Shown: piece by piece, positions 16,722 through 25,870 of the stretch
Layout: each line of letters starts with the position of its first letter
Position numbering within the stretch: the stretch's first letter is position 1
Assembly: GCA_030156665.1 (NCBI GenBank)
Contig: JASGMB010000006.1
Coordinates: 1-52,436 of the forward strand
From: Clostridiales bacterium
Lineage (GTDB): Bacteria; Bacillota; Clostridia; SK-Y3
Reading direction: 5' to 3'
Length of the DNA stretch: 52,436 bases
Made by a program: the position numbers and the translations under genes
The notes under the pieces: generated by a model
What the model was told of the DNA's origin: nothing
Database searches by the model: none
Seen by the model: the letters and a program-made list of their open reading frames with translations, nothing else

Positions 16722-17588
16722 ATGAATATTCAATGGTATCCGGGACATATGACAAAAGCACGAAGAATGATTCAAGAAAATTTAAAACTCGTTGATATTG
16801 TTATTGAACTGGTAGATGCTCGCATACCATTAAGCAGCCGTAATCCAGACATAGATGATATTTTGTCACGAAAACCTAGACTACTTGCGATGAATAAGTG
16901 TGACCTGGCTGATCCCAAAGTAAATGATGAATGGGTGGACTGGTTTAATCAAAACGGACTTAGTGTTCTTTTAGTAGACTCAATAAGCGGAAAAGGATTA
17001 AGTAATATTCCTAGCAGTATACAACAAATTTTAAAGGAAAAAATTATAAGAAATAAAAATAAAGGGATCATAAATAGAACGATTAAAGTGATGGTGGTAG
17101 GAATCCCTAATGTAGGAAAATCTTCATTTATCAATAAACTTGCTAAAAAAGCTAGTGCGAAAACTGGAGATAAACCTGGTGTAACAAGAGGTAAACAGTG
17201 GATTAGATTAAAAAGCGGTTATGAATTATTAGATACTCCTGGTATATTATGGCCTAAATTCCAAGACCCTGAAATTGGTAAAAAATTAGCATATACTGGG
17301 GCTATTAAAGATGATATTATAGATATTGAAGAAGTGACATGCAGCTTATTAGAATTTTTAAGAGATTATTATCCTAAAAACTTAAAATTAAGATATAAGT
17401 TAGATCAAATAGATGGGTTGAAAGGTTTTGAATTATTATATAACATTGGGAAAAAGAGAGGTTGTATTGTGGCAGGTGGTGAAGTAGATATATTTCGTAC
17501 TGCAGGAATTATTTTAGATGAATTTAGAGGTGCAAAAATTGGTAATATATCGTTAGAAAAACCTAAAAAAAATATGGATGAACTATAG
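16722..17588 (+). CDS. rbgA: Ribosome biogenesis GTPase RbgA (YlqF)
   Basis: A circularly permuted GTPase needed for late 50S assembly. The 288-residue protein shows the permuted motif order: G4 NKCD (58-61), then G1 GIPNVGKSS (127-135), then G3 DTPG (171-174). The N-terminal QWYPGHMTKARR and the C-terminal GRKRG-like segment KKRGCIVAGGEVD are family hallmarks. GGGAGG lies upstream of the ATG. The repeat copy at 16.6 kb fills the gap between lepB and this gene. Confidence 0.97.
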   Translation: MNIQWYPGHMTKARRMIQENLKLVDIVIELVDARIPLSSRNPDIDDILSRKPRLLAMNKCDLADPKVNDEWVDWFNQNGLSVLLVDSISGKGLSNIPSSIQQILKEKIIRNKNKGIINRTIKVMVVGIPNVGKSSFINKLAKKASAKTGDKPGVTRGKQWIRLKSGYELLDTPGILWPKFQDPEIGKKLAYTGAIKDDIIDIEEVTCSLLEFLRDYYPKNLKLRYKLDQIDGLKGFELLYNIGKKRGCIVAGGEVDIFRTAGIILDEFRGAKIGNISLEKPKKNMDEL

Positions 17589-17600
17589 TAAAAAATATCT

Positions 17601-17632
17601 AAAGCGGCTTAGAAAATTAAGCGGCTTTTTTT
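17601..17632 (+). terminator. rbgA terminator
   Basis: AAAGCGGCTTA and TAAGCGGCTTT pair over 11 positions with a single G-G mismatch and are followed by a run of seven T residues. Confidence 0.85.
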
Positions 17633-17733
17633 AGTTGCTTAAATATGAATTTTTAAGATTTTAAAGGAATTTTCCATATTTATGCCGAATACATACATTA
17701 TTTCTATAAACTTTGTTGAAAGGATTAATGGTT

Positions 17734-18516
17734 ATGAATTATTCTCAAATGAAAATTAAAGAAATAGATAGATATCTTAGAACTTTGTCGATAGACCGCT
17801 TACAAAAAGAAATTAGCATTTTAAGTACGGATGCTCGAATATCTGTTTCTAAACTTGTGAGCAAATACAACAATATTATACATAAACATTTTAAGGAATT
17901 AGAGAGATTACAACAAATGTCTAAATATGAAGATCATCTTTATAAAAAGGGAATAAAATATATTGCTGGTGTTGATGAAGCTGGTAGAGGACCGTTAGCA
18001 GGACCTGTTTTTGCTGCTGCGGTAATATTGCCGGCTGGTATATTGATCAAAGGACTTAATGATTCCAAAAAACTTAGTGAAAGTAAAAGAGAAGAATTGT
18101 ACGATATTATCACTGAGAAAGCAATTGCATATCATGTCACAAGTGTTTCAGAACAAGAAATAGATGAAATCAATATTCAAAATGCTACCCATAAAGCAAT
18201 GAGAGAAGCCATTAATAAACTTAATGTTTCCCCACAACATGTATTAATAGACGGAAAAGAGATTGGAGGAATAGAAATACCCTATACGCCTATCATAAAA
18301 GGTGATAGTCTAAGTATATCAATTGCGGCGGCTTCCATTTTGGCAAAAGTATCAAGAGACCGATATATAAAAAAATTTGATGTAACTTTTCCTCAATATG
18401 GCTTTGGAAAACATAAAGGCTATGGTACCAAAGAACATATAGAAGCCATAAGAAACCACGGTATATGCCCCATACATAGAAAAAGTTTTACATTGAATTT
18501 AATAAATGATAACTAG
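17734..18516 (+). CDS. rnhB: Ribonuclease HII
   Basis: Removes ribonucleotides and RNA from RNA-DNA hybrids. The 260-residue protein has an N-terminal helical extension of about 70 residues, as in the Bacillus enzyme, then the catalytic core. The four acidic residues are Asp81 and Glu82 (GVDEAGRGPLAG), Asp173 (LIDGKE) and Asp191 (IIKGDSLS). KLSESKREELY and ASILAKVSRDRY are also conserved. AAAGGA suits the ATG at 17734 (nine-base spacing) better than the ATG at 17728 (three bases). Confidence 0.96.
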   Translation: MNYSQMKIKEIDRYLRTLSIDRLQKEISILSTDARISVSKLVSKYNNIIHKHFKELERLQQMSKYEDHLYKKGIKYIAGVDEAGRGPLAGPVFAAAVILPAGILIKGLNDSKKLSESKREELYDIITEKAIAYHVTSVSEQEIDEINIQNATHKAMREAINKLNVSPQHVLIDGKEIGGIEIPYTPIIKGDSLSISIAAASILAKVSRDRYIKKFDVTFPQYGFGKHKGYGTKEHIEAIRNHGICPIHRKSFTLNLINDN

Positions 18517-18576
18517 TAAATAATGTTCCGATTGCTGCCTTTCCTAAATGATGTTGTTCACAACTTGGAGGTTAAT

Positions 18577-20109
18577 ATGAAAATTAATCATTTTACAGCG
18601 TTTAATCAGCTCAATATTTCAAATGCAAATAACTTTTTAGCTAGATTGAATGTCGGACAAACTATACAAACACAGGTTATCAATACGGATTCTAAAGGTA
18701 TTACCTTACGATTACCTGACGGGTCTATCATAACTGCCACAAGCACAATACCGATTGATAGGAATATTGGAGATTTTTTAGATTTAACAATCAAAATAAA
18801 AACCGAATCTCAAATCTTTATGGAAATTTCACAAGAATATTTGGTAAGTGAAAGCAAAACGGAAGATATTAGAAATAAACTTGCTTCCTTTCGTATTCCG
18901 GCAAATGATAAAAATATTGATATTGTTCGGGAAATGATAAAAAATAATATTACCTTATCAAAAGAAAACTTTAAATTGGTATCAGGTTTATTAAATCGTT
19001 TTCGCCAAGCGTCACCGGATAGAATATTATTTTTGCTGTCAAATGATATTCCTATTAATCAAAAAAACATTACGATGTTTGATGAATTTCTCCAGCACAA
19101 GCATTTGCTTGGAGAAAAATTGGCAAGGTTAATAAAGCAAATACATTCATTAACCAATCTACATACAGCAACTTCTTATATTAAAGATGAGAGACCTTTT
19201 GCAAATAATAACCTAACCGATAAAACCATTATAAATATCGAAAATAGTCATGCTAATGGTAACATTTTGAAAAATACTGAATTACAATTTACTCAGACGG
19301 CAACTCAAACTTTTACAAGTGAGACGTCGGTTTCTAAAGACATAAGTCAAAAAATAGAAAATACTAATATTTTAATACAAGAATCAATTAAAAAAATGAA
19401 TAATGAACTTAATACGCTAAATATCCTTATAAAAAATAAAAATGCTGCAACAAAAAACGAAATATTAAATACAATAAACGATAAACTGGCCTCCGATTTA
19501 AAAGATATCATTAAGATGCTATTTAAACCTATTGATGGGTCGAACGCTGATATGTTGCCCAATGAAATTAGTGCTTCAAAAGTTATAAAAGAAATTCTTT
19601 ATGCTTTAGAAGTTATAAAAACAAAATTTAATAATTTAGAGAATAAAGTAAAATTGGAGGTAATAAATGTTATTAACGATATAGAACAAAGTTTTGATTT
19701 TCTTAAACAATTGAATAAAGTAATTAGTTTTATACAAATTCCAATTAATATTAATAGTCATCATACCACCTTAGAATTATATGTATTGAAAGATGAACAT
19801 AATAAAAACAAAATTGATCCCTTTAATACAACTATCTTTCTTTCGTTTGATACCGTAAACCTTGGGCTAGTTGAGGCATTTATTACTATTATCAATAAAA
19901 ATATTGACTGCCAATTTCAAATGAAAAATAGAGAAATGTTAAATTTTATAAAAAATAATATTACTCCTTTATATAGTCTTTTAGAGACATATGGTTACAA
20001 ATTAATAAATGTTACCTATAAGGAAATAGCTCAAAAAGCTAATATTCTGGATATAAAGCAGATTAAAGAACGAGTTAATAAAAGATACGCTTTTGATATA
20101 AGGGTGTGA
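18577..20109 (+). CDS. YlqG-like protein of unknown function, FliK-like C-terminus suspected
   Basis: A 510-residue soluble, Asn- and Ile-rich protein with no signal peptide. It begins MKINHFTAFNQLNISNAN; an early stretch (GQTIQTQVINTDSKGITLRLPDGSIITA) looks like a small beta domain. The middle is helical and low in complexity. The last part, with LETYGYKLINVTYKEI, resembles flagellar hook-length control protein C-terminal domains. The position between rnhB and the FlhB-tail gene is the one held by ylqG in Bacillus subtilis, so a link with that partner is likely. GGAGG supports the start at 18577; the upstream frame to 18523 is non-coding. Confidence 0.7.
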   Translation: MKINHFTAFNQLNISNANNFLARLNVGQTIQTQVINTDSKGITLRLPDGSIITATSTIPIDRNIGDFLDLTIKIKTESQIFMEISQEYLVSESKTEDIRNKLASFRIPANDKNIDIVREMIKNNITLSKENFKLVSGLLNRFRQASPDRILFLLSNDIPINQKNITMFDEFLQHKHLLGEKLARLIKQIHSLTNLHTATSYIKDERPFANNNLTDKTIINIENSHANGNILKNTELQFTQTATQTFTSETSVSKDISQKIENTNILIQESIKKMNNELNTLNILIKNKNAATKNEILNTINDKLASDLKDIIKMLFKPIDGSNADMLPNEISASKVIKEILYALEVIKTKFNNLENKVKLEVINVINDIEQSFDFLKQLNKVISFIQIPININSHHTTLELYVLKDEHNKNKIDPFNTTIFLSFDTVNLGLVEAFITIINKNIDCQFQMKNREMLNFIKNNITPLYSLLETYGYKLINVTYKEIAQKANILDIKQIKERVNKRYAFDIRV

Positions 20110-20112
20110 AAT

Positions 20113-20391
20113 ATGGGTAAAAGACGAACGGAAATGAAAAAAGCTGCCGCAATAAAATATAATATGGGAGAACATGCACCAAAAATAATCGCTTCTGGTA
20201 AAGGGAAAATAGCTCAAAATATTATTGACAAAGCTAAAGAAAATAAAGTACCAATTTATCAAGACCCTGAATTAGCGCATATGTTAAATTTACTTCAAAT
20301 TGGAGATGAAATTCCTCCTGAATTATATGAAATCGTTGCGCAGATACTTGTTTTTGTTAGCGACTTAGATAAGCTAAAAGGAGAAAGTTAA
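20113..20391 (+). CDS. ylqH: FlhB C-terminal domain-like protein YlqH
   Basis: A 92-residue protein matching the cytoplasmic substrate-specificity domain of flagellar FlhB (EscU/YscU family), but without membrane segments. AAAIKYNMGEHAPKIIASGKG and IPIYQDPELAHML-like sequence (VPIYQDPELAHML) align with FlhB. The NPTH autocleavage motif is absent, as usual for these stand-alone forms. It starts three bases after the YlqG-like gene; together they may form a secretion-derived module of unknown role. Confidence 0.88.
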   Translation: MGKRRTEMKKAAAIKYNMGEHAPKIIASGKGKIAQNIIDKAKENKVPIYQDPELAHMLNLLQIGDEIPPELYEIVAQILVFVSDLDKLKGES

Positions 20392-20394
20392 AAA

Positions 20395-20763
20395 GTGAAA
20401 AACTATAAAAAGCTGGTAGGTGCCTTAGGGGAAGATATCGCTGTAAAATATTTATTAAAAAAGAATTATAAAATTTTAGAAAGAAACTTTCATTGTAAAT
20501 TAGGAGAAATAGATATTATTGCTAAAGAGGGAGCTTATATCGTATTTATTGAAGTAAAAACTCGGAAGAACACTAACTTTGGAGTCCCTTCTGAAGCAGT
20601 AAATTATTACAAGCAGAAAAAGATTATGCAAATTGCCCAATATTATCTTATGGTAAATAAATTAAATGTTAATGTGCGTTTTGATGTAATTGAAATAATA
20701 GCAGAACTAAAAGAGAATAAACCATTGTTAAAATCAATAAGATTAATTAAAAATGCATTTTGA
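20395..20763 (+). CDS. yraN: YraN family protein (UPF0102), PD-(D/E)XK nuclease fold
   Basis: A 122-residue protein of unknown cellular role. The nuclease-like core is GEIDIIAKEGAYIVFIEVKTRKN, with Asp and EVK as the predicted metal site. The N-terminal GEDIAVKYLLKKNYKILERNF is typical. The GTG start follows AAAGGAG; it begins three bases after ylqH, so it shares that transcript. Confidence 0.94.
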   Translation: MKNYKKLVGALGEDIAVKYLLKKNYKILERNFHCKLGEIDIIAKEGAYIVFIEVKTRKNTNFGVPSEAVNYYKQKKIMQIAQYYLMVNKLNVNVRFDVIEIIAELKENKPLLKSIRLIKNAF

Positions 20764-20780
20764 TATACAAGGAGGATATG

Positions 20781-21725
20781 ATGAGGAATCTAGTGGTATT
20801 CGATGCACATTGTGACACGATTACAGCAATAATGGAAAAAAGGCAAAGTTTATATAGAAATAATTGTCATATTGATATTGAACGGCTTAAACAATATAAA
20901 GCATATATTCAAATGTTTGCTGTGTGGATTGACCCAAAATACTATTCCCATAATGCGCTTAAAAGAACTCTACAAATTATTGATGAATTTTTGAATCAAG
21001 TTGAAAAAAATAATAAATATATTTCTTTTGTGACAAACTATCAGCAAGCAATTGAAACGATAAATAAGGGTAAAATAGCAGCTTTTCTTTCTATTGAAGG
21101 TGGAGAAGCTTTACAAGGTGATTTAAGCGTTTTAAGAATGTTCTATAGGTTAGGAGTTCGTAGCATATGTCTTACGTGGAATGGGCGTAATGAAATAGCT
21201 GACGGCGTTGAGGAAGAATGTACACAGGGTGGATTAACCAAGTTTGGTATAGAAGTAGTCAAGGAAATGAATCGCCTTGGGATGCTTATTGATGTATCAC
21301 ACCTTGCACCGAGAGGATTTTGGGATGTAATTGCAACTAGTGAAAAACCGATTATTGCATCACATTCTAACTCAAGGGTATTATGTAACAATAGGAGAAA
21401 TTTAACGGATGAACAATTTGAAGCTATTGTAAGAGGAAGAGGACTTGTTGGAATTAATTTATATACGAATTTCCTTAATAATAATGCTGATGCTAATATT
21501 AATGATATAGTAAAACATATTGAACATTTTATGGCGTTAGGTGGGGAAAATAGTATTGGATTAGGGACAGATTTTGATGGAATTGATAAAACTCCAGTTG
21601 GTATTAACGGTGTAGAAGATTTAGAAAAAGTTTTTAATTTACTTTTGCGATTAAATTATAGCCAAGAGCAGGTTGAAAAAATAGCAGGGAAAAATTATTT
21701 AAGATTAATAAGTGAAATTTTATAA
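20781..21725 (+). CDS. Membrane dipeptidase-type peptidase (M19 family)
   Basis: A zinc dipeptidase of the renal dipeptidase family, 314 residues, with no signal peptide, so probably cytosolic in this organism. Metal ligands can be read as His10 and Asp12 (DAHCDT), Glu in SIEGGEAL, and His in VSHLAPRG and SHSNSR; GLGTDFDGID is the C-terminal motif. The substrate cannot be told from sequence. The second of two adjacent ATGs is used because GGAGG is too close to the first. It may be the last gene of the rnhB-yraN group. Confidence 0.93.
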   Translation: MRNLVVFDAHCDTITAIMEKRQSLYRNNCHIDIERLKQYKAYIQMFAVWIDPKYYSHNALKRTLQIIDEFLNQVEKNNKYISFVTNYQQAIETINKGKIAAFLSIEGGEALQGDLSVLRMFYRLGVRSICLTWNGRNEIADGVEEECTQGGLTKFGIEVVKEMNRLGMLIDVSHLAPRGFWDVIATSEKPIIASHSNSRVLCNNRRNLTDEQFEAIVRGRGLVGINLYTNFLNNNADANINDIVKHIEHFMALGGENSIGLGTDFDGIDKTPVGINGVEDLEKVFNLLLRLNYSQEQVEKIAGKNYLRLISEIL

Positions 21726-21858
21726 TTTTGAATAAAACGAATAAATAACTTGCAATTTTATAATAAATATTATAATATAAAACTATAAATAACCTGATAA
21801 ATGAATTTTAATGTTAACAAAAATGCAATTATTAATTAGATATCAATGGAGGTATAAT

Positions 21859-23058
21859 ATGGATCTGTTTTTATCAAAAAAAGCATTGGCAATTAGTCCC
21901 TCATCTACACTTGCAATTGATGCAAAATTTAAAAGTATGAAAGCTAATGGAATAGATGTTGTCGGATTTGGTGCTGGAGAACCGGACTTTGATACTCCGG
22001 TTCATATTAAAGAAGCTGCAATACAAGCGATCAATGAAGGTTATACCAAATATACTCCAGCGTCCGGTATGCCCCAACTGAAAGAAGCTATCTGTCAAAA
22101 ATTCAAAAATGATAATGGATTAGATTATCAACCGGAACAAATCGTTATTAGTAATGGTGCTAAACATTCGCTTGTAAACACTTTTATGGCAATTTGTGAC
22201 CCTGGAGATGAAGTGATTATACCAACTCCGTTTTGGGTGAGTTACCCGGAAATGGTAAAATTAGCTGATGGTGTACCGGTTTATATCCATACTACAGAAG
22301 AAAATGATTTCAAATTTACTATTGAAGACTTAAGAAAAGCGATAACACCTAGAACACGAGCATTGATTCTTAATAGTCCGAGCAATCCCACAGGGATGGT
22401 GTATACAGCAGAAGAATTAAAGGCAATTGCTCAAATAGCTGTAGAAAATAATATATATATTGTCTCGGATGAAATATATGAAAAACTCATATATGATGAA
22501 ATTACACATACAAGCATTGCAACTTTTGGAAATGAAATCAAAGAGTTAACAATTGTTATTAATGGTGTATCAAAAACATATGCTATGACTGGATGGCGAA
22601 TCGGTTATACTGCTTCAAATGCCAAAATTGCAAAAGTTATGAGTAACCTTCAAAGTCATGCAACTTCTAATCCTAATTCTATTGCTCAGATTGCTGCTAT
22701 TGCGGCTTTAAATGGTCCTCAGACAGATGTAGAAGTTATGAAAAAAGCTTTTGTTGAAAGAAGAAATTATATGGTAGAAAGAATAAATTCTATTGAGGGA
22801 TTGTCTTGTCGTAAACCACAAGGAGCTTTTTATGTAATGATGAATATTAAAAGTACATTCAATAAAGAATTTTATGGGAAAGTTATAAATAATTCCGACC
22901 AATTTGCGGAGATGCTTTTAGAAAAAGCTAAAGTGGCTTTAGTGCCGGGTTCTGGATTTGGCGCTGAAGGTTATGTGAGATGGTCCTATGCAACATCAAT
23001 GGTGAATATTATAGAAGGATTAAATAGAGTTGAAAAATTTTTAAAAGGTGATATATAA
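21859..23058 (+). CDS. Aspartate-type aminotransferase, class I
   Basis: PLP-dependent transaminase of fold type I, 399 residues, most like the aspartate aminotransferases of Firmicutes. The cofactor lysine is Lys239 in NGVSKTYAMTGWRIGY. Other cofactor contacts are in SPSNPTG and SDEIYEKL, and the substrate arginine is in RWSYATS. GGAGG precedes the ATG at 21859; the earlier in-frame ATG at 21811 has none. It is flanked by non-coding DNA and a strong terminator, so it is probably monocistronic. Substrate preference is not provable here. Confidence 0.93.
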   Translation: MDLFLSKKALAISPSSTLAIDAKFKSMKANGIDVVGFGAGEPDFDTPVHIKEAAIQAINEGYTKYTPASGMPQLKEAICQKFKNDNGLDYQPEQIVISNGAKHSLVNTFMAICDPGDEVIIPTPFWVSYPEMVKLADGVPVYIHTTEENDFKFTIEDLRKAITPRTRALILNSPSNPTGMVYTAEELKAIAQIAVENNIYIVSDEIYEKLIYDEITHTSIATFGNEIKELTIVINGVSKTYAMTGWRIGYTASNAKIAKVMSNLQSHATSNPNSIAQIAAIAALNGPQTDVEVMKKAFVERRNYMVERINSIEGLSCRKPQGAFYVMMNIKSTFNKEFYGKVINNSDQFAEMLLEKAKVALVPGSGFGAEGYVRWSYATSMVNIIEGLNRVEKFLKGDI

Positions 23059-23062
23059 TAAA

Positions 23063-23119
23063 ATGAGTAGAGAGTAAGAAATAATATTATGTTTTCTTCA
23101 CTCTCTACTCATGATTTTT
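23063..23119 (+). terminator. Aminotransferase terminator
   Basis: ATGAGTAGAGAGT (23063-23075) is the exact complement of 23100-23112. An inner AAGAAA/TTTCTT pairing after a bulged C makes a very long stem, followed by ATTTTTT. Confidence 0.85.
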
Positions 23120-23210
23120 TGTGAAGCATACAAATATCTATCATATTTTCTTAGAGATTTCTTCACTATGTTATGTTTAGTAGGAAAATTAAACCGAAAG
23201 GATGAGTTTA

Positions 23211-24641
23211 TTGAAAAATACGTATGAAAATCCTTTGAATTCCAGATATGCTAGTAAAGAAATGCAACAACTTTTTTCACCGGACATGAAATTTAAAACA
23301 TGGAGAAAGTTATGGGTTGCACTGGCAGAAGCTGAAAAAGAATTAGGACTTGATATAACAGACGAACAGATTAAAGAATTAAAAAATTTTCAAAATGATA
23401 TTAATTATGACGTAGCTGCCAAAAGAGAAGCTGAAGTGAGACATGATGTAATGGCTCATGTGTATGCATACGGTGAACAATGTCCTAAAGCAAAACCCAT
23501 TATTCATTTAGGGGCTACATCGTGCTATGTAGGCGATAATACCGATATTATTATCATGACTGATGCATTAAAACTAATCAAGCAAAAAGTGATCAATGTG
23601 ATGAAATTGCTTGCTGATTTTGCCATGAAATATAAAGATTTACCTACACTTGGGTTTACTCATTTTCAACCTGCTCAATTAACCACTGTTGGTAAGAGAG
23701 CGTGTTTATGGCTTCAAGATTTGCTTTTAGATTTAGAAGATTTGGAATTTCAGATTAAAAAAATGAAGCTATTAGGGTCAAAAGGTACAACTGGTACTCA
23801 AGCAAGTTTTTTAGAGTTGTTTGATGGAGATCATAAAAAGGTAAAACAAATTGATAAATTAATAGCTAAAAAAATGGGCTTTGACAGCGTTTTTCCTGTC
23901 TCTGGGCAAACTTATTCTAGAAAATTAGATAGTCAAGTACTTAATATTCTTAGTGGTGTTGCACAGAGTGCATATAAATTTGGTAATGATATAAGATTGC
24001 TTCAACATCTTAAAGAGATTGAAGAACCTTTTGAGAAAAAACAGATAGGTTCATCAGCAATGGCTTATAAGAGAAATCCTATGCGAACTGAGCGAATTTG
24101 TGCTTTAGCAAGATATGTAATCGTAGACGCTTTAAATCCTGCTATTACTGCATCTACACAATGGTTTGAAAGAACACTTGATGATTCTGCTAATAAACGC
24201 ATCAGTATTCCTGAAGCATTCCTTGCCGTTGATGCTATTTTAAATATATACATTAATGTTGTGGATGGGCTTGTTGTGTATCCTAAAGTAATAGAACAAC
24301 ATATAAACAGAGAATTACCGTTTATGGCAACAGAAAATATAATGATGAATGCTGTTAAAAAAGGTGGCGACCGACAGGAACTTCATGAGAGAATCAGAAT
24401 ACATTCTATAGAAGCAGCAAAACAAGTAAAAGTAGAAGGAAAAGAAAATGATTTAATTAAAAGAATTGCTGCAGACAAAATGTTCAATCTTACTTTGGAA
24501 GAAATTAATGAAATATTAGATCCTAAAAATTTTATAGGAAGAGCTCCTGAGCAAGTTGAAGAATTTATTACTGAATATATCCATCCTATCTTAAAAGAGA
24601 ATGAAGATTTAATAGGCGTAATGGTAGAATTAAGAGTTTAA
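23211..24641 (+). CDS. purB: Adenylosuccinate lyase
   Basis: Splits fumarate from SAICAR and adenylosuccinate in purine synthesis. The 476-residue homotetrameric-type enzyme carries the fumarase/lyase superfamily signature loop [10 protein letters not shown] and the [18 protein letters not shown] active-site histidine segment. I chose the TTG at 23211 ([19 protein letters not shown]), which lies 6 bases after AAAGGATG; the ATG at 23202 overlaps that ribosome binding site and would give MSLLKN. No other purine genes are nearby. Confidence 0.96.
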   Translation: MKNTYENPLNSRYASKEMQQLFSPDMKFKTWRKLWVALAEAEKELGLDITDEQIKELKNFQNDINYDVAAKREAEVRHDVMAHVYAYGEQCPKAKPIIHLGATSCYVGDNTDIIIMTDALKLIKQKVINVMKLLADFAMKYKDLPTLGFTHFQPAQLTTVGKRACLWLQDLLLDLEDLEFQIKKMKLLGSKGTTGTQASFLELFDGDHKKVKQIDKLIAKKMGFDSVFPVSGQTYSRKLDSQVLNILSGVAQSAYKFGNDIRLLQHLKEIEEPFEKKQIGSSAMAYKRNPMRTERICALARYVIVDALNPAITASTQWFERTLDDSANKRISIPEAFLAVDAILNIYINVVDGLVVYPKVIEQHINRELPFMATENIMMNAVKKGGDRQELHERIRIHSIEAAKQVKVEGKENDLIKRIAADKMFNLTLEEINEILDPKNFIGRAPEQVEEFITEYIHPILKENEDLIGVMVELRV

Positions 24642-24686
24642 TTGAATCACTTAGATAAAATTTTATACGTTATCTATTTTAAGTGC

Positions 24687-24749
24687 AAAATTCCTGTAAA
24701 AGCCCTATAATTAAATTTGTATGGTGTTTTTGCAGGAATTTTTGTTTTT
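24687..24749 (+). terminator. purB terminator
   Basis: AAAATTCCTG (24687-24696) pairs with CAGGAATTTT (24733-24742). A further inner helix with G-U pairs is possible, and a T-rich run follows. Confidence 0.85.
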
Positions 24750-24774
24750 GTATAGAATATAAAATGTTATGAAG

Positions 24775-24783
24775 TGTTATAAT
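24775..24783 (+). promoter_or_regulatory. Possible extended -10 promoter upstream of proC
   Basis: TGTTATAAT (TG-N-TATAAT) after the purB terminator, about 110 bases before proC. No good -35 was seen. A short palindrome TAGGTA-GAA-TACCTA lies further down at 24847-24861. Confidence 0.4.
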
Positions 24784-24893
24784 ATGGCAATAATGTGTGC
24801 TGAATTTAAGATTTTTTCTTTTAATTAGTATAATTTTTACTGGCAGTAGGTAGAATACCTATTTAGATTATAATTTGATTGGGGGTACATTTA

Positions 24894-25718
24894 ATGGAAT
24901 TACGAGAAAAGAAAATAGGATTTATTGGAGCCGGTAATATGGCTATGGCAATCATAAATGGCTTATTAAATACTAAAATAGTAGATAAAAATAATATATA
25001 TATAAGCGATGTAGATCGTAATAAATTAAGTCATTTCGATAAATTGAATTTGCATACAAGTGATGAAAATATTCATACTGTCATGAAAAGTGATATAGTT
25101 ATTCTTGCAGTAAAGCCAAATGTATATGATATTGTTTTAAAAGAGATCTCAAATATTAAAGATGTGAACAATAAAATTTTTGTGTCAATAGCGGCAGGAA
25201 TTTCGATAAAATACATAAAAAGCTTTTTTCACAGTGACGTAAAGGTAATAAGGACTATGCCAAATACTCCGGCTTTAATAGGAGAAGGAATGATCGTAAC
25301 CTGTTGTGAGCCACCGGTTACTGAAAGTGAATTTAACTTGATTAATAAGATTTTTGAAAGTATTGGTAAAGTTCAAATAATAAGTGAAAATTACATGAAT
25401 GAAGTGATCGCAGTAAACGGTAGTAGTCCAGCCTATGTATATATGATGATTGAAGCTATGGCAGATGCCGCAGTTCTTAGAGGCATTCCCAGAGATTCAG
25501 CGTATAGACTTGTTGCACAATCTATTGCTGGAGCAGCGAAAATGGTATTGGAAACGGGTATGCACCCTGGACAGCTAAAAGACATGGTTTGTTCTCCCGG
25601 TGGTACAACCATTCAAGCTGTATATCAATTAGAAAAAAGTGGATTTAGAGCTTCCTTAATTGATGCGATGGAAAAGTGTACCGAAAAAGCAATTGAGTTA
25701 AGCAAGAAATACACGTAA
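24894..25718 (+). CDS. proC: Pyrroline-5-carboxylate reductase
   Basis: Last step of proline synthesis, reducing pyrroline-5-carboxylate with NAD(P)H in the cytosol. The 274-residue protein has a Rossmann motif GFIGAGNMAMAI near the N-terminus. The C-terminal dimerisation domain holds the family signature region (GAAKMVLETGMHPGQLKDMV then SPGGTTI). The ATG at 24894 follows GGGGGT; the upstream GTG at 24879 does not. proA and proB are not in the window. Confidence 0.96.
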   Translation: MELREKKIGFIGAGNMAMAIINGLLNTKIVDKNNIYISDVDRNKLSHFDKLNLHTSDENIHTVMKSDIVILAVKPNVYDIVLKEISNIKDVNNKIFVSIAAGISIKYIKSFFHSDVKVIRTMPNTPALIGEGMIVTCCEPPVTESEFNLINKIFESIGKVQIISENYMNEVIAVNGSSPAYVYMMIEAMADAAVLRGIPRDSAYRLVAQSIAGAAKMVLETGMHPGQLKDMVCSPGGTTIQAVYQLEKSGFRASLIDAMEKCTEKAIELSKKYT

Positions 25719-25870
25719 AAAATGTAATTTCGTGAATACATAATAAATCGTATGTGCATCTTAATAAAAATGGGTCATTGTAATAATATTTTTAAATAAT
25801 GGCAGTAGGATAATATTAAGTATGTAATAACAAGAAAAGATATAATTTTAGTGTTGTTAGGAAGATTGCT

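Noticed and set aside
24840-25815. TGGCAGTAGG shared by the leaders of proC and the DUF3866 gene
   Set aside because: A ten-base match with no further similarity or palindrome; it may be coincidence and matches no promoter class I know.
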